From an uncultured Prevotellaceae bacterium (GTDB taxonomy: Bacteria; Bacteroidota; Bacteroidia; Bacteroidales; UBA3663), in the NCBI GenBank assembly GCA_900319235.1, contig ONNR01000024.1:1-55915 (forward strand): 55,915 nt of DNA, read 5' to 3'. This document shows, piece after piece, positions 17,142-27,060 of this stretch; the first letter of the stretch is position 1; each line of letters starts with the position of its first letter. The position numbers were made by a program, and so were the translations under genes. The notes beneath the pieces were generated by a model. The model was given only the letters and a program-made list of their open reading frames with translations, searched no databases and was not told where the DNA came from.

Positions 17142-18310
17142 AAGAGATCAAGCCTGCCGACCGTATCAGCCACGTCGAAGAATACTACTTCAGCCGCAAG
17201 CTCAAGGAAGTGGCTCGAATGAATGCCGATGGAGGACTGCCCGTCATAAGCCTTGGCATTGGTGGCCCCGACTTCATGCCTTCGCAGCAGACCATCTTTG
17301 CGCTGATGGAGGATGTGATGAAGCCCGATGCCCACAGCTATCAGTCGTATGTGGGACTTCCAGCCTTGCGCAAGGCTTGGAGCGACTTCTACCATCGTTG
17401 GTATGACGTCGATCTGGATCCTGCCACGGAGATGATTCCGCTCATCGGCTCGAAGGAAGGTATCATGCACGTCTCGATGGCGCTGCTTAATCCCGGTGAC
17501 AAGGTGCTCGTCCCCGATCCGGGTTATCCGACCTATTCGTCGGTGAGCAAATTGGTCGGTGCAGAAATCATCAAATATGATCTCAAATACGAAAACGATT
17601 GGGAGCCTGACTTCGCCGCCCTTGAGAATACTCCAGGCATAGACGATGTGAAGGTGATGTGGGTCAATTATCCCCATATGCCAACCGGACATTGTGCATC
17701 GCTCGAACTCTTGACGCGCATCGTCGATTTCGGACGTCGTCACGGCATCGTCATCATCAACGACAATCCCTATTCGTTCATCCTCAACGATCAGCCTTTG
17801 TCGATTATGCAGGTCGAAGGAGCGAAGGATGTTTGCCTGGAATTCAACTCGATGTCGAAGAGCCACTCGATGGCCGGCTGGCGACAGGGTATCGTGGTAG
17901 GCAAGAAGGAATACATCGACTGGGTGCTGCGTGTGAAATCGAACGTCGATTCGGGCATGTTCCGTCCCGTGATGAAGGCGGCTATCGCCGCCCTTGGCGC
18001 TCCGCAGGAATACTTTACCCAGCTCAACGAAGCCTATCGCGTGCGCCGCATCGCTGCCGAACAGATCATGCACTACCTTGGTTGCGAATTCGACCCTGCG
18101 CAACGCGGACTCTTCCTGTGGGGGCGCATCCCCGACAAATATGACCACTGCGAGGAACTGACCGAGCCGGTACTTCACAAGGCGCGCGTCTTCCTGACCC
18201 CAGGCTTTATCTTTGGCCGCAATGGCGAGCGCTTTGTGCGCATCAGCCTCTGCGCCCCCTTCGAGAAGATGCAGGAGGCCCTGCTCCGCATTAAGGCGGC
18301 GGGACTCTGA
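17138..18310 (+). CDS. Class I/II aminotransferase, probably aromatic
   Basis: A 390-residue PLP-dependent fold-type I aminotransferase. The PLP lysine is Lys241 in FNSMSKSHSMAGWRQG, with NYPHMPTG and the Asp/Tyr pair INDNPYSF before it, and FVRISLCAP near the C-terminus with the carboxylate-binding Arg. The sequence is closest in look to LL-diaminopimelate/aspartate-type aminotransferases. Its place between prephenate dehydratase and DAHP synthase suggests that it transaminates phenylpyruvate and 4-hydroxyphenylpyruvate. It overlaps pheA by 4 nt (ATGA), a sign of translational coupling. Confidence 0.9.
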   Translation: MKEIKPADRISHVEEYYFSRKLKEVARMNADGGLPVISLGIGGPDFMPSQQTIFALMEDVMKPDAHSYQSYVGLPALRKAWSDFYHRWYDVDLDPATEMIPLIGSKEGIMHVSMALLNPGDKVLVPDPGYPTYSSVSKLVGAEIIKYDLKYENDWEPDFAALENTPGIDDVKVMWVNYPHMPTGHCASLELLTRIVDFGRRHGIVIINDNPYSFILNDQPLSIMQVEGAKDVCLEFNSMSKSHSMAGWRQGIVVGKKEYIDWVLRVKSNVDSGMFRPVMKAAIAALGAPQEYFTQLNEAYRVRRIAAEQIMHYLGCEFDPAQRGLFLWGRIPDKYDHCEELTEPVLHKARVFLTPGFIFGRNGERFVRISLCAPFEKMQEALLRIKAAGL

Positions 18311-18445
18311 GAAGGTTCAAAAGGTTCGAAAGTTCAAAAGGTTCGAAAGGTGGTCCTCAGAACCCCTCAAACCCTCAGAACCCCTCAAACCCTTTGAACC
18401 CTCGAACTTCTTAAACCCTTCGAACTCCTCAAACCCTTCGAACTT
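18311..18445. repeat. 9-nt period repeat inside the Phe/Tyr operon
   Basis: Two blocks. The first (18313-18352) has units such as GGTTCAAAA and GGTTCGAAA. The second (18354-18442) has ten units including CCCTCAGAA, CCCCTCAAA, CCCTTTGAA and CCCTTCGAA, all 9 nt except one of 8. The two blocks are roughly complementary and could fold into a long imperfect hairpin. It lies between the aminotransferase stop and the DAHP synthase start, inside the operon transcript. Confidence 0.85.
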
Positions 18446-18467
18446 TAATTTTTTATCACTATACATT

Positions 18468-19532
18468 ATGGAAATGACATTCTCTCCGCTGCTGCCGCAG
18501 CTCGACGTCGAACGTCCTCTCGTCATCGCAGGCCCTTGTAGCGCCGAAAGTGAAGAACAGGTTTTGACCACAGGACACGCTCTCGCCCGACAGGGTATCA
18601 AACTCTTCCGTGCCGGTATCTGGAAACCCCGCACCAAGCCAGGAGGCTTCGAGGGCGTAGGCGTCATCGGTCTGCCGTGGCTCCAGAAACTCAAGGCCGA
18701 GACGGGATTGCTCACTTGTGTCGAAGTGGCTACCAAGGCGCACGTCGATGCTGCCCTGGCTTTTGGCGTGGATGTGCTGTGGATCGGTGCACGCACTACT
18801 GCGAATCCCTTTGCCGTGCAGGAACTTGCTGATGCACTGGCAGGAAAGGACGTGCCCGTCTTGATCAAGAATCCAGTCAACCCAGACATCGAGCTTTGGA
18901 TTGGTGCCATCGAACGCATCTATCGTGCAGGCATTCGCCGCATCGGTGCTATTCATCGCGGCTTCTCGAGTGCCGACAAGACCATCTACCGCAATGTTCC
19001 CCAGTGGCATCTGCCCATTGAACTGCGTCGCCGTCTGCCCCAGTTGCCCATTATTTGTGACCCTTCGCACATTGCCGGACGTCGCGATCTTATCCAGCCC
19101 CTTTCGCAGCAAGCTATGGACCTTGGTTTCGATGGACTTATCATCGAGAGTCACTGCAATCCTGATGCGGCCTGGAGTGATGCCAAGCAGCAGGTCACCC
19201 CAGAACGATTGGAGGAGATTCTTGGCAACCTGATTATCCGTAACAATATTGTGCATACCGAAGATTTACGCGACCTGCGTGGACAAATAGACGAGATCGA
19301 CGATCAAATCATTGCCATCCTTTCGAAGCGTATGCGCATCTCGCGCGAAATTGCCCTCTACAAGAAGGAACACTCGATGCCGGTATTGCAGGCAACGCGC
19401 TACGACGAGATCCTTACCAAGCGCAGTGAGCAAGGCGCTACCCTCGAGATGGCACCCGAATTCATCAAGGAAGTCTTTGAGGCCATTCATGCAGAATCGG
19501 TACGCAAACAAATGGAAATCCTGAATCAATGA
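18468..19532 (+). CDS. Bifunctional DAHP synthase / chorismate mutase
   Basis: A 354-residue fusion. Residues about 1-260 are a type I-beta 3-deoxy-D-arabino-heptulosonate 7-phosphate synthase, the first step of the shikimate pathway (AGPCSAESEEQ, RAGIWKPRTKPGGFEG, LIKNPVNPD, CDPSHIAGRRDLI). Residues about 265-354 are an AroQ-type chorismate mutase (LRGQIDEIDDQIIAILSKRM, EIALYKKEH). The mutase at the C-terminus is the order known from Porphyromonas gingivalis, unlike Bacillus, where it is N-terminal. The ATG at 18468 is chosen because upstream in-frame sequence is only repeat DNA. It starts 157 nt after the aminotransferase and overlaps tyrA by 4 nt. It supplies prephenate to pheA and tyrA. 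Confidence 0.95.
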   Translation: MEMTFSPLLPQLDVERPLVIAGPCSAESEEQVLTTGHALARQGIKLFRAGIWKPRTKPGGFEGVGVIGLPWLQKLKAETGLLTCVEVATKAHVDAALAFGVDVLWIGARTTANPFAVQELADALAGKDVPVLIKNPVNPDIELWIGAIERIYRAGIRRIGAIHRGFSSADKTIYRNVPQWHLPIELRRRLPQLPIICDPSHIAGRRDLIQPLSQQAMDLGFDGLIIESHCNPDAAWSDAKQQVTPERLEEILGNLIIRNNIVHTEDLRDLRGQIDEIDDQIIAILSKRMRISREIALYKKEHSMPVLQATRYDEILTKRSEQGATLEMAPEFIKEVFEAIHAESVRKQMEILNQ

Positions 19533-20311
19533 AAATCTGTATAATGGGTGCCGGCAAGATGGGCATGTTTATGGCCGACACGCTTTGCATGGACCACGAT
19601 GTGGCCGTTTATGCCCGCCGACCCGAGAAACTGCGCTATTGCTTGAACACGCGCCGGTTTACATCGATGGAGGAGATTCGGGAATTCGACCCCGACCTGC
19701 TCATCAATGCGGTAACCATCAAGAATACGCTCTCAGCCTTCGAAGAGGTGCTGCCTAACCTGCGCCCTTCCTGTATGCTTTCTGACATTGCATCGGTCAA
19801 GACGGGCTTGCCGGAATTCTACGCCAAGTGCGGACATCCTTTTGTCTCGACTCACCCGATGTTCGGCCCGACTTTTGCCAATCTAAACGACTTGAGCCAG
19901 AATTACACCGTTATCATCAAGGAGTCTGACCCCTTCGGCAAGGCATTCTTCCGTGAAGTGTATGGTAGCTTGCGCCTCAACATCTACGACTACACCTTCG
20001 AGGAGCACGACGAGACAATCGCCTATTCGCTATCCATCCCCTTCGTCTCGACACTCGCCTTCACGGGTGTGATGAAGCCACAGGATGCTCCGGGAACGAC
20101 TTTCAAGAAGCACATGGCGATCGCCCGAGGCCTTTTGAGTGAGGACGATTATTTGCTCACTGAGATTTTGTTCAATCCGTATAGCCCTGGACAGATCGAC
20201 AAAATCTGTGCTCGACTGGCGGAACTTTCCGACATCATCAAACGGCACGACAGTGAACGTTTGCTCGCCTACATCAACGAGTGCCGCAACAATATCAAGG
20301 ACCAGCGATAA
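19529..20311 (+). CDS. tyrA: Prephenate dehydrogenase
   Basis: A 260-residue NAD(P)-dependent enzyme that turns prephenate into 4-hydroxyphenylpyruvate for tyrosine. The Rossmann motif is GAGKMGMFMA at the N-terminus, and STHPMFGPTF carries the active-site His region. The C-terminal helical dimerisation domain follows, and no ACT domain is present, so it is on the short side for the family. The start overlaps the DAHP synthase stop (ATGA). It is the last gene of the Phe/Tyr operon, and a terminator begins inside its last codons. With both Phe and Tyr branches in one transcript, mixed Phe/Tyr codons in the leader make sense. Confidence 0.93.
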   Translation: MKICIMGAGKMGMFMADTLCMDHDVAVYARRPEKLRYCLNTRRFTSMEEIREFDPDLLINAVTIKNTLSAFEEVLPNLRPSCMLSDIASVKTGLPEFYAKCGHPFVSTHPMFGPTFANLNDLSQNYTVIIKESDPFGKAFFREVYGSLRLNIYDYTFEEHDETIAYSLSIPFVSTLAFTGVMKPQDAPGTTFKKHMAIARGLLSEDDYLLTEILFNPYSPGQIDKICARLAELSDIIKRHDSERLLAYINECRNNIKDQR

Positions 20312-20327
20312 TGCTGGCCCTTTTTTT
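20299..20327 (+). terminator. Terminator of the Phe/Tyr operon
   Basis: Stem GGaCCAGC / GCTGGCC with loop GATAAT followed by T7. The stop codon of tyrA (20309-20311) lies in the loop. Confidence 0.85.
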
Positions 20328-20452
20328 GTGGATAGATAATTTTTTGTGTTAAAAAACATATTTTTAAGTGCCAAACGTATCGAAAAAATGATATAATTCA
20401 AGAAAATGAACAAAAATTGAATATTTTTTGTACATCTTTGAATTTTTTTTTG

Positions 20453-20460
20453 TATCTTTG
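20453..20460 (+). promoter_or_regulatory. -7 promoter element of the SusC locus
   Basis: TATCTTTG, with TTTG at 20427-20430 (22-nt spacing, slightly long). Transcription would begin near 20467, about 68 nt before the SusC start. Confidence 0.7.
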
Positions 20461-20534
20461 CGCCCGTATTATCTCTTTTTATCACCATTAATGAGCAAAT
20501 AACGGCAATATTATAATCATTATAAACATTAAAT

Positions 20535-23500
20535 ATGAAAAAACTTCTATCCTTCATTGTGACTCTGGTTATGAGTTTTACGATGATGATGGCGCAGAAG
20601 CAGGTGACAGGTAGTGTCATCTCGGCCGAGGACAGAGAGCCCGTTATCGGTGCCTCGATTGTCGTCAAGGGCACGCAGACGGGCACAACCACCGACATTG
20701 ACGGCAAGTTCAGCCTTCGTGTACCTGACAATGCCAAGACGCTGGTGATTTCGTACATCGGTATGAGGACACAGGAAGTCTCCCTGAAGGGCAAGACGAA
20801 TTTTGCCATTGTGCTCGAATCGGATGAGCAGGTCATCGAAGAGGTGGTCGTCACCGGTATGGGCAAGGTCGACAAGCGTATGTTTACGGGTGCTTCGACC
20901 AACCTGAAAGCCGATGCTATGATGCAGGCCGGTGCCAACGACGTGAGTCGTTCGCTCGAAGGACGTGTGGCAGGTGTGCAGGTTACCAATGTGAGTGGTA
21001 CATTCGGTACAGCTCCCAAAATTCGTATCCGTGGCGCCACATCCATTTATGGTAATTCGAAGCCCCTTTGGGTAATCGATGGTGTGATTTATGAGGATAA
21101 CGTGGATGTAAGCTCCGACGAACTTTCTTCGGGCGATGCCAAGACCTTGATTTCTTCGGCTGTGGCTGGTTTGAACTCCGACGATATCGAGTCGTTCACT
21201 GTGCTCAAGGACGGTTCAGCCACCTCTATTTATGGTGCGCGTGCTATGGCCGGTGTGATTGTCATCACCACCAAGAAGGGCCAGAAGGGTCGTGCCACCT
21301 TGAACTATACGGGTGAGTTCACCACACGTTTGAAGCCTTCTTATCGCGACTACAACATCATGAACTCGCAGGAGATGATGGGTGTGTATAAGGAAATGGC
21401 CGACAAGGGATGGCTTCAGCTCGAGAACCTGGCCAATGCCTCGAATACGGGTGTCTATGGCTATATGTTCCAGCAGCTCCGAAGCTACAACTCCTCGACA
21501 GGTACTTTCGGCCTTGAGAATACCGAGGCTGCCCGCAACGCATACCTGCAGCAGGCGGAGTTCCGCAACACCGACTGGTTTGATATGCTGTTCTCAACCG
21601 CTGTCAGTCAGTCCCATTCGGTCAGCATGTCGGCAGGTACCGACAAGTCGCAGAGCTACTTCTCAATGTCGCTTATGAATGACCCAGGTCAGTACGTGAA
21701 TCGTTCAAAGGTGCGTCGTTACACCTTCAATGCCAACACATCGTACGACATTCTGAAGAACCTGACCATCCGCTTCGCTTCATCGGGTACCCATCGTGAC
21801 CAGGAGGCTCCTGGTTCGCTCAACCAGACCACCGATGTCGTAACAGGCGAGGTAAAGCGTGACTTCGATATCAACCCATTCAGCTATGCGATGAATACCA
21901 GCCGCTGCTTGGATCCAAACATCAACTACACACGTTTCTATACCCGCTTCAACATCTTTGATGAGTTGGAGAACAACTACAACGACATCAATGTGAACGA
22001 GTTGATGTTCCGTGGTGAGTTGGAATTCAAGCCATTCCGTGGTCTTACCCTCAATGGTTTCGCTTCAGCCCGTATGACCTCCGTGAAGCGTGTACAGAAT
22101 GTGATGGATGATTCGAACCAGGCCAATGCCTATCGTGCAGGTACCGATGCTACGGATGATAACTCAACCATCCGTGACTCCAACTCCTTGCTCTATACCG
22201 ACCCGGATAACGACCTGGCTCTCCCCGAGTCAGTACTTCCTGTCGGTGGTATCCGCTATCAGTATGACGATGCAATGCGTTCGTTCATGTATCGTATGAA
22301 TGCCGACTACCGCAACGTGTTCAAGGAGAAGCATACGGTTAATGCCATGATTGGTTCTGAGCTTTCGACCGTGCGTCGTACCTCTTCCTATATGACTGGT
22401 TGGGGTTACCAGTACAACAATGGTGGTATTACCTATACTCCATATCTTTGGTTGAAGCAGTGTAACGAAGAGAACACCGAATACTTCGGAGAATCGTTTA
22501 CGCAGACCAATACCTTGGCTTATTTTGCTACAGCTACCTATAGCTACGATCAGCGTTACACCTTGTCGGGAACTTATCGTTATGAGGGCACCAACCGTCT
22601 GGGCAAGGCAACCAGCAGCCGCTGGCTCCCAACCTGGAACGTTTCGGGCAGCTACGACATTGCCGCCGAACCTTGGATGGAGGGCGTCAACAAGTGGATC
22701 TCGATGTTGAAGGTACGTGTGTCTTATTCGTTGACAGCCGATACTGGTCCGGCCTACGTGACCAACGCAACTGCCATTTACAAGACTGCCAACCTCTGGC
22801 GTCCTACCAATTCGGCAGCTGAGTCGATGATCTACATCTCCGACATCGCCAACGAGGAGCTTACCTACGAGAAGAAGCACGAGTTCAACGTCGGTGTCGA
22901 TATGGGCTTCCTCGGTGACCGCATCTCTATTATTGCCGACTACTACAAGCGTAACAACTTCGACCTTATCGGTACTGCTTATACTCAGGGTGCCGGTGGT
23001 GTGATCTCGAAGATGGCCAACGTGGCCGATATGAAGTCGAGCGGTGTTGAGTTCTCGCTCTCTACCGTTCCTGTGAAGACTAACCGTTTCACATGGAATC
23101 TTGACTTCAACTACACGCATGCCACCAACGAGATTACCAAGCTCAATACTGCCGACCGTGCTGTCGATCTCGTAACCGGTGCAGGTTATGGTGTTGAGGG
23201 TTATCCGGTTCGCGCCCTCTTCAGCTATCAGTTTGCCGGCCTCAACGGCGAAGGTCTTCCTCAGGTTTACAACGAAGCTGGAAACGTCACCGTGGGTGAC
23301 CTCAACTTCCAGGAGACTGAGAACCTGACCGACTACCTCGTTTATGAAGGCCCAGGTGAACCGGTTTGGAATGGTTCGCTTGGCAATACTTTCTCCTATG
23401 ACTTCGGCAAGGGCGGCAAGTTGTCACTTAACGTGTATGTGACCTATTCGGGTGGCAACAAGGTGCGTCTCGATCCTGTTTTCCACTATGCTTACAGCGA

Positions 23501-23900
23501 CCTCTCTTCACTCCCACGCGAGTTCAAGAATCGTTGGATGGTTTCCGGTGATGAGAATATGACTGACATCCCGACCGTTGCTACCAAGAACCAGGTGGAC
23601 CGCTATGGTTCGACCAACCTCAGCACCGCATACAACGCCTACAACTATTCGACGGCACGTATCGCCAAGGGTGACTTCGTTCGTATGAAGGAAATTGCCA
23701 TTACATATGGCCTGCCGAATGATGTCGTCCGCAAGACGCGTGTGTTGAGCAGCGCTTCGCTTAAGATCTCCGGTACCAACCTCTTCCTGATCTACGCCGA
23801 TGATGCATTGAATGGTCAGGATCCTGAGTATGTGAATGCCGGTGGTGTGGCTTCGCCTATCTCCAAGCAGTTCACTGCTACTCTTCGTCTTGGTTTCTAA
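20535..23900 (+). CDS. SusC/RagA-family TonB-linked outer-membrane protein
   Basis: A 1121-residue outer-membrane transporter. A signal peptide (MKKLLSFIVTLVMSFTMMMA) is followed by a carboxypeptidase-regulatory-like domain (about 23-105, VTGSVISAEDREPVIGASI to SYIGMRTQEV), a Ton-box-like segment (EVVVTGMG), a plug domain (about 125-250, with IRIRGATSIYGNSKPLWVID and ILKDGSATSIYGARAMAGVI-like motifs), then a large beta-barrel ending in LRLGF. SusC proteins import glycans, peptides or other large nutrients with a SusD lid. The partner SusD starts 25 nt downstream. Neighbouring genes encode a peptidase and no glycoside hydrolase, so a protein or peptide substrate is more likely than a glycan; this is inference. 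Confidence 0.96.
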   Translation: MKKLLSFIVTLVMSFTMMMAQKQVTGSVISAEDREPVIGASIVVKGTQTGTTTDIDGKFSLRVPDNAKTLVISYIGMRTQEVSLKGKTNFAIVLESDEQVIEEVVVTGMGKVDKRMFTGASTNLKADAMMQAGANDVSRSLEGRVAGVQVTNVSGTFGTAPKIRIRGATSIYGNSKPLWVIDGVIYEDNVDVSSDELSSGDAKTLISSAVAGLNSDDIESFTVLKDGSATSIYGARAMAGVIVITTKKGQKGRATLNYTGEFTTRLKPSYRDYNIMNSQEMMGVYKEMADKGWLQLENLANASNTGVYGYMFQQLRSYNSSTGTFGLENTEAARNAYLQQAEFRNTDWFDMLFSTAVSQSHSVSMSAGTDKSQSYFSMSLMNDPGQYVNRSKVRRYTFNANTSYDILKNLTIRFASSGTHRDQEAPGSLNQTTDVVTGEVKRDFDINPFSYAMNTSRCLDPNINYTRFYTRFNIFDELENNYNDINVNELMFRGELEFKPFRGLTLNGFASARMTSVKRVQNVMDDSNQANAYRAGTDATDDNSTIRDSNSLLYTDPDNDLALPESVLPVGGIRYQYDDAMRSFMYRMNADYRNVFKEKHTVNAMIGSELSTVRRTSSYMTGWGYQYNNGGITYTPYLWLKQCNEENTEYFGESFTQTNTLAYFATATYSYDQRYTLSGTYRYEGTNRLGKATSSRWLPTWNVSGSYDIAAEPWMEGVNKWISMLKVRVSYSLTADTGPAYVTNATAIYKTANLWRPTNSAAESMIYISDIANEELTYEKKHEFNVGVDMGFLGDRISIIADYYKRNNFDLIGTAYTQGAGGVISKMANVADMKSSGVEFSLSTVPVKTNRFTWNLDFNYTHATNEITKLNTADRAVDLVTGAGYGVEGYPVRALFSYQFAGLNGEGLPQVYNEAGNVTVGDLNFQETENLTDYLVYEGPGEPVWNGSLGNTFSYDFGKGGKLSLNVYVTYSGGNKVRLDPVFHYAYSDLSSLPREFKNRWMVSGDENMTDIPTVATKNQVDRYGSTNLSTAYNAYNYSTARIAKGDFVRMKEIAITYGLPNDVVRKTRVLSSASLKISGTNLFLIYADDALNGQDPEYVNAGGVASPISKQFTATLRLGF

Positions 23901-23924
23901 CGTATAACATGATGTACAAACAAT

Positions 23925-25685
23925 ATGAATACACCTTTTAAATATATATATAGGAGCATGGTTCTGGCCGCAGCTGCAATGATGGTTGCGTCTTGCCAGG
24001 ACAAACTTGACGAGGTGCCCGATAACCGAACAGAAATTGATACCCCCAAGAAGGTGGCTTCTCTTCTCACTTCCGGTTATCCCGATAATACTCCAGCGGT
24101 GATTTGCGAATTGACAGGCGACAACTATGTAGACAACAACGTAGTAGTTCCTGCCACTCACCGTGATGCCTATCAGGACTTCCACGAGGAGGCATACAAG
24201 TGGCTTGACATCAACAACTATTCGTTGGGCGCCCAGGATACTCCCTATTCAGTCTGGCAGTCCTACTATGGAGGCATTTCGGTTTGTAACCACGCCATTG
24301 CTGCCATGAAGGAGATGTGCCCAGGCATCGAGACCATGTCGGCTTCTGAAATTGCTGCCAACTATCCCGAAGTGTCGGCTTCATGGGGCGAGGCTATGGT
24401 GCTTCGTGCCTACCTGCACTTTATGCTTGTCAACATCTTTGCTGAGGCATATAAGAATGATCAGTTGAGCCTGAATGACAAGGGTGTCCCCTATGTTACT
24501 GAGCCTGAAACTACGGTATATGTGGATTACGGACAGTCGGAGTTCCTTCACAATGTAAAGGAGACCTACGATCTGATTGAACGTGACCTGGTAGCTGGCC
24601 TGCCACTCATTGACGACAACAATTATACGGTTCCTGCTTATCACTTCAACCGCAATGCTGCCAATGCTTTCGCCGCTCGCTTCTACCTCTTCAAGCGTGA
24701 TTATGCCAAGTGTGTGCATTATGCTGATGAGGCTTTGGGTGCCAATCCTTCGGCTATGCTGCGCAAGTGGTCGTCGATGAACAAGAACACCATCAACTCC
24801 TGTCTGCTTGACTACAACGACGAGACAGCTCCCTGCAACTTTATGATCCAGTCGACCTATTCGGTGCAGGATCGTATGCTTTCGGCTTGCCGTTATGCCA
24901 TCAATTCAGGAACGACCTTCACGAAGGATAACACCAGCTATACAGTCCCCTCCACTTACGATATTATTTATAAGGGAGGTGGCCCGAACTGGAGTGGTCA
25001 GCTTTCCTGCTATGATAACTGCATCTATGTATGGGGTGCCGGCCAGCAGTACGGCGTATGGCTCTTCACCGTTTACGAGTATTTCGAATACACCGACAAG
25101 ATTGCAGGTATTGGCTATGTTCATATGCTCTATCATCCTTTCACTGCCGAAGAGACACTGCTCTGCCGTGCCGAGGCAAAACTCTATATGGGTGATCGCG
25201 ATGGCGCAATTCAGGATCTGGGCTTCTGGACCAGTGGCAAACTCGTAACCAGCGAACTTACTCTTGCCAACATCACACGTAAATATTCGCGTGCAAGCAA
25301 TAATATTTACTGCAGTCCATTGCATCCTTCAGAGATGGGCTTCGAGAAGGTGCTGACAGGTGATGACCTTGCCATTCTAGACTGTGTGCTCCACTTCCGT
25401 CGCATCGAAACGATGTTCGAAGGTATGCGCTGGTTCGACATCAAGCGTTATGGCATAGAGGTAGTTCATTACTATCGTGGCGCGAATGAAGATGAAATCC
25501 ATATCGATACGATGCCTTGGAATGATCCACGTCGTGTGCTTCAGCTCCCCAAGAATGTCATCGATGCCGGCTATCCTGCCAACCGTGGCACTTCGGGTGC
25601 TGTCGTAGGCGGTAGCTCAGCTTCCGTGGTAAATGCCCTCTCAAAGGACAATGAGGCTACTCCTATCAGGTTGTCAAACAATTAA
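23925..25685 (+). CDS. SusD/RagB-family surface lipoprotein
   Basis: A 586-residue SusD-like nutrient-binding lipoprotein. The signal ends in MMVASC with lipid anchor Cys24, and the following QDKLDE is acidic, compatible with surface export. The N-terminal half has the helical TPR-like scaffold typical of SusD (WGEAMVLRAYLHFMLVNIFAE, FNRNAANAFAARFYLFKRDY), and the C-terminal part has RRIETMFEGMRWFDIKRYG, a hallmark of the family. It forms the lid of the SusC barrel. It is 25 nt after SusC and 13 nt before the peptidase gene, a tight operon. Confidence 0.95.
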   Translation: MNTPFKYIYRSMVLAAAAMMVASCQDKLDEVPDNRTEIDTPKKVASLLTSGYPDNTPAVICELTGDNYVDNNVVVPATHRDAYQDFHEEAYKWLDINNYSLGAQDTPYSVWQSYYGGISVCNHAIAAMKEMCPGIETMSASEIAANYPEVSASWGEAMVLRAYLHFMLVNIFAEAYKNDQLSLNDKGVPYVTEPETTVYVDYGQSEFLHNVKETYDLIERDLVAGLPLIDDNNYTVPAYHFNRNAANAFAARFYLFKRDYAKCVHYADEALGANPSAMLRKWSSMNKNTINSCLLDYNDETAPCNFMIQSTYSVQDRMLSACRYAINSGTTFTKDNTSYTVPSTYDIIYKGGGPNWSGQLSCYDNCIYVWGAGQQYGVWLFTVYEYFEYTDKIAGIGYVHMLYHPFTAEETLLCRAEAKLYMGDRDGAIQDLGFWTSGKLVTSELTLANITRKYSRASNNIYCSPLHPSEMGFEKVLTGDDLAILDCVLHFRRIETMFEGMRWFDIKRYGIEVVHYYRGANEDEIHIDTMPWNDPRRVLQLPKNVIDAGYPANRGTSGAVVGGSSASVVNALSKDNEATPIRLSNN

Positions 25686-25698
25686 TCGGTTCTGAAGA

Positions 25699-26973
25699 AT
25701 GAAAAAGATATTCCAAACGACCCTGGTGCTGTCGGCTATGCTGGCAGTGACCTCATGCGGAAATGATGAAGACTTCACCGAGTCTATCTTCGATACCAAT
25801 ATTGCTGCCGTTGACCAGAGCTCGGTCACTGCACCTTTCGACCAGTGGCTGTACGACAATTTCGTAGTGCCTTACAACACCGAAATCCAGTACAAGTTCA
25901 ACTTCACGGCCTCTGACCTCAGCTATCAGCTGGCTCCTGCCGACTACAAGAAGTCGCAGCTGCTCTCGCACTTCATCAAGTACCTTTTCTACGAGGTATA
26001 TGACAAGTATGGCGAGAAGGACCACAATGGCAATCCAATATTTATGAAGACTTACGGTCCACGTATCTTCCACTTTATCGGTTCGGCAGCCTACAGTCCT
26101 ACCACTGGCACTGAGACCTTGGGTTATGCCTCAGCAGGTGTAAAGATTACGCTCATCAATGTGAACGATATGCGTACGGTGACCGAGGGTATGGACTTCA
26201 CACCCGAAGACATGTTCTCGCTCAACGAACGCCAGTTCCATACGATGCACCACGAGTTCTCGCACATCCTGCATCAGACCAAGTCGTACCCCACGACATT
26301 CGGCATTGTTACGGCAGGTTCATACGAACCGCGTAACTGGCAGGAACGTGACTCTTGCGACAGCCACTCTCTTGGTTATGTAACACAGTACGGTTCTTCG
26401 GCTACTTACGAGGATTTCGTTGAGACCCTTTCGTGCACCATCACAGACACCGATGATCGTTGGATGAACACCATCATCGAATGCTGTCTGAACGGTGGCG
26501 TCAAGGCAGGTGACAAGGAGCAGATATATACCCTCATCGATAGCCTGGAGATTGATGATTTCGACAATCCGAAGATGCATTGGAACAACTTCAGCATCTA
26601 TGAGGAGACGGTGACCGACAGCGACACTGGTGAAAAGGTGCATACTCGCTACATTCTTGATACCCACTTGAGTGATTCGCGTTCGCATCTCCAGTCGAAC
26701 TTGACAAATTCCGAGTATTCGAAGTATAGTTGGAGCACCTACAAGAGCTTCACTTCGTTCCGTGACTTCCTCGACAACTGGGTGACCTACGACTCGAGTG
26801 ACGAGACCAAGGGCATCAACGCCTTGCTAAAGAAGATTGACATCGCATCTAAATGGTACACCGAATATTGGGGACTCCATTTGTTTACCATTCGTCGCGA
26901 AGTCGATTATCGCCAGAAGCATGTCAATGACTATGTGCACAGCGATCAGTGTGTGATCTTTGACTATCAGTAA
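25699..26973 (+). CDS. Putative zinc metallopeptidase lipoprotein (Peptidase_Mx1-like)
   Basis: A 424-residue lipoprotein (MKKIFQTTLVLSAMLAVTSC), with GNDEDFTE after the Cys, an acidic stretch typical of surface lipoproteins. The zinc motif is HEFSH at residues 185-189 with a further His192, and a possible third ligand in TYEDFVETLS (Glu238 or Glu242), about 50 residues on as in gluzincins. Peptidase_Mx1 proteins occur in Bacteroidales SusC/SusD loci together with DUF4302, exactly as here. The likely role is trimming a protein substrate at the cell surface before uptake by SusC/SusD. Whether it is an active protease is untested. Confidence 0.85.
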   Translation: MKKIFQTTLVLSAMLAVTSCGNDEDFTESIFDTNIAAVDQSSVTAPFDQWLYDNFVVPYNTEIQYKFNFTASDLSYQLAPADYKKSQLLSHFIKYLFYEVYDKYGEKDHNGNPIFMKTYGPRIFHFIGSAAYSPTTGTETLGYASAGVKITLINVNDMRTVTEGMDFTPEDMFSLNERQFHTMHHEFSHILHQTKSYPTTFGIVTAGSYEPRNWQERDSCDSHSLGYVTQYGSSATYEDFVETLSCTITDTDDRWMNTIIECCLNGGVKAGDKEQIYTLIDSLEIDDFDNPKMHWNNFSIYEETVTDSDTGEKVHTRYILDTHLSDSRSHLQSNLTNSEYSKYSWSTYKSFTSFRDFLDNWVTYDSSDETKGINALLKKIDIASKWYTEYWGLHLFTIRREVDYRQKHVNDYVHSDQCVIFDYQ

Positions 26974-27060
26974 TTGCTAAGAACGTTTTCGTCAAGCTAT
27001 GTGCAGAGCGAAGCTTGTTTCAGCTCTGCCATGGCGAGAAAACGAATCCAACACAACAAT

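Noticed and set aside
17048..18178. 376-codon minus-strand frame opposite the aminotransferase
   Set aside because: Shadow of a gene with the PLP lysine and tight operon overlaps. No domain seen.
18354..18442. Coding repeat (Asn-Pro-Ser or Glu-Gly-Phe type) in either strand
   Set aside because: A 9-nt period keeps frames open by chance. The DAHP synthase start and the stop of the aminotransferase define it as intergenic.
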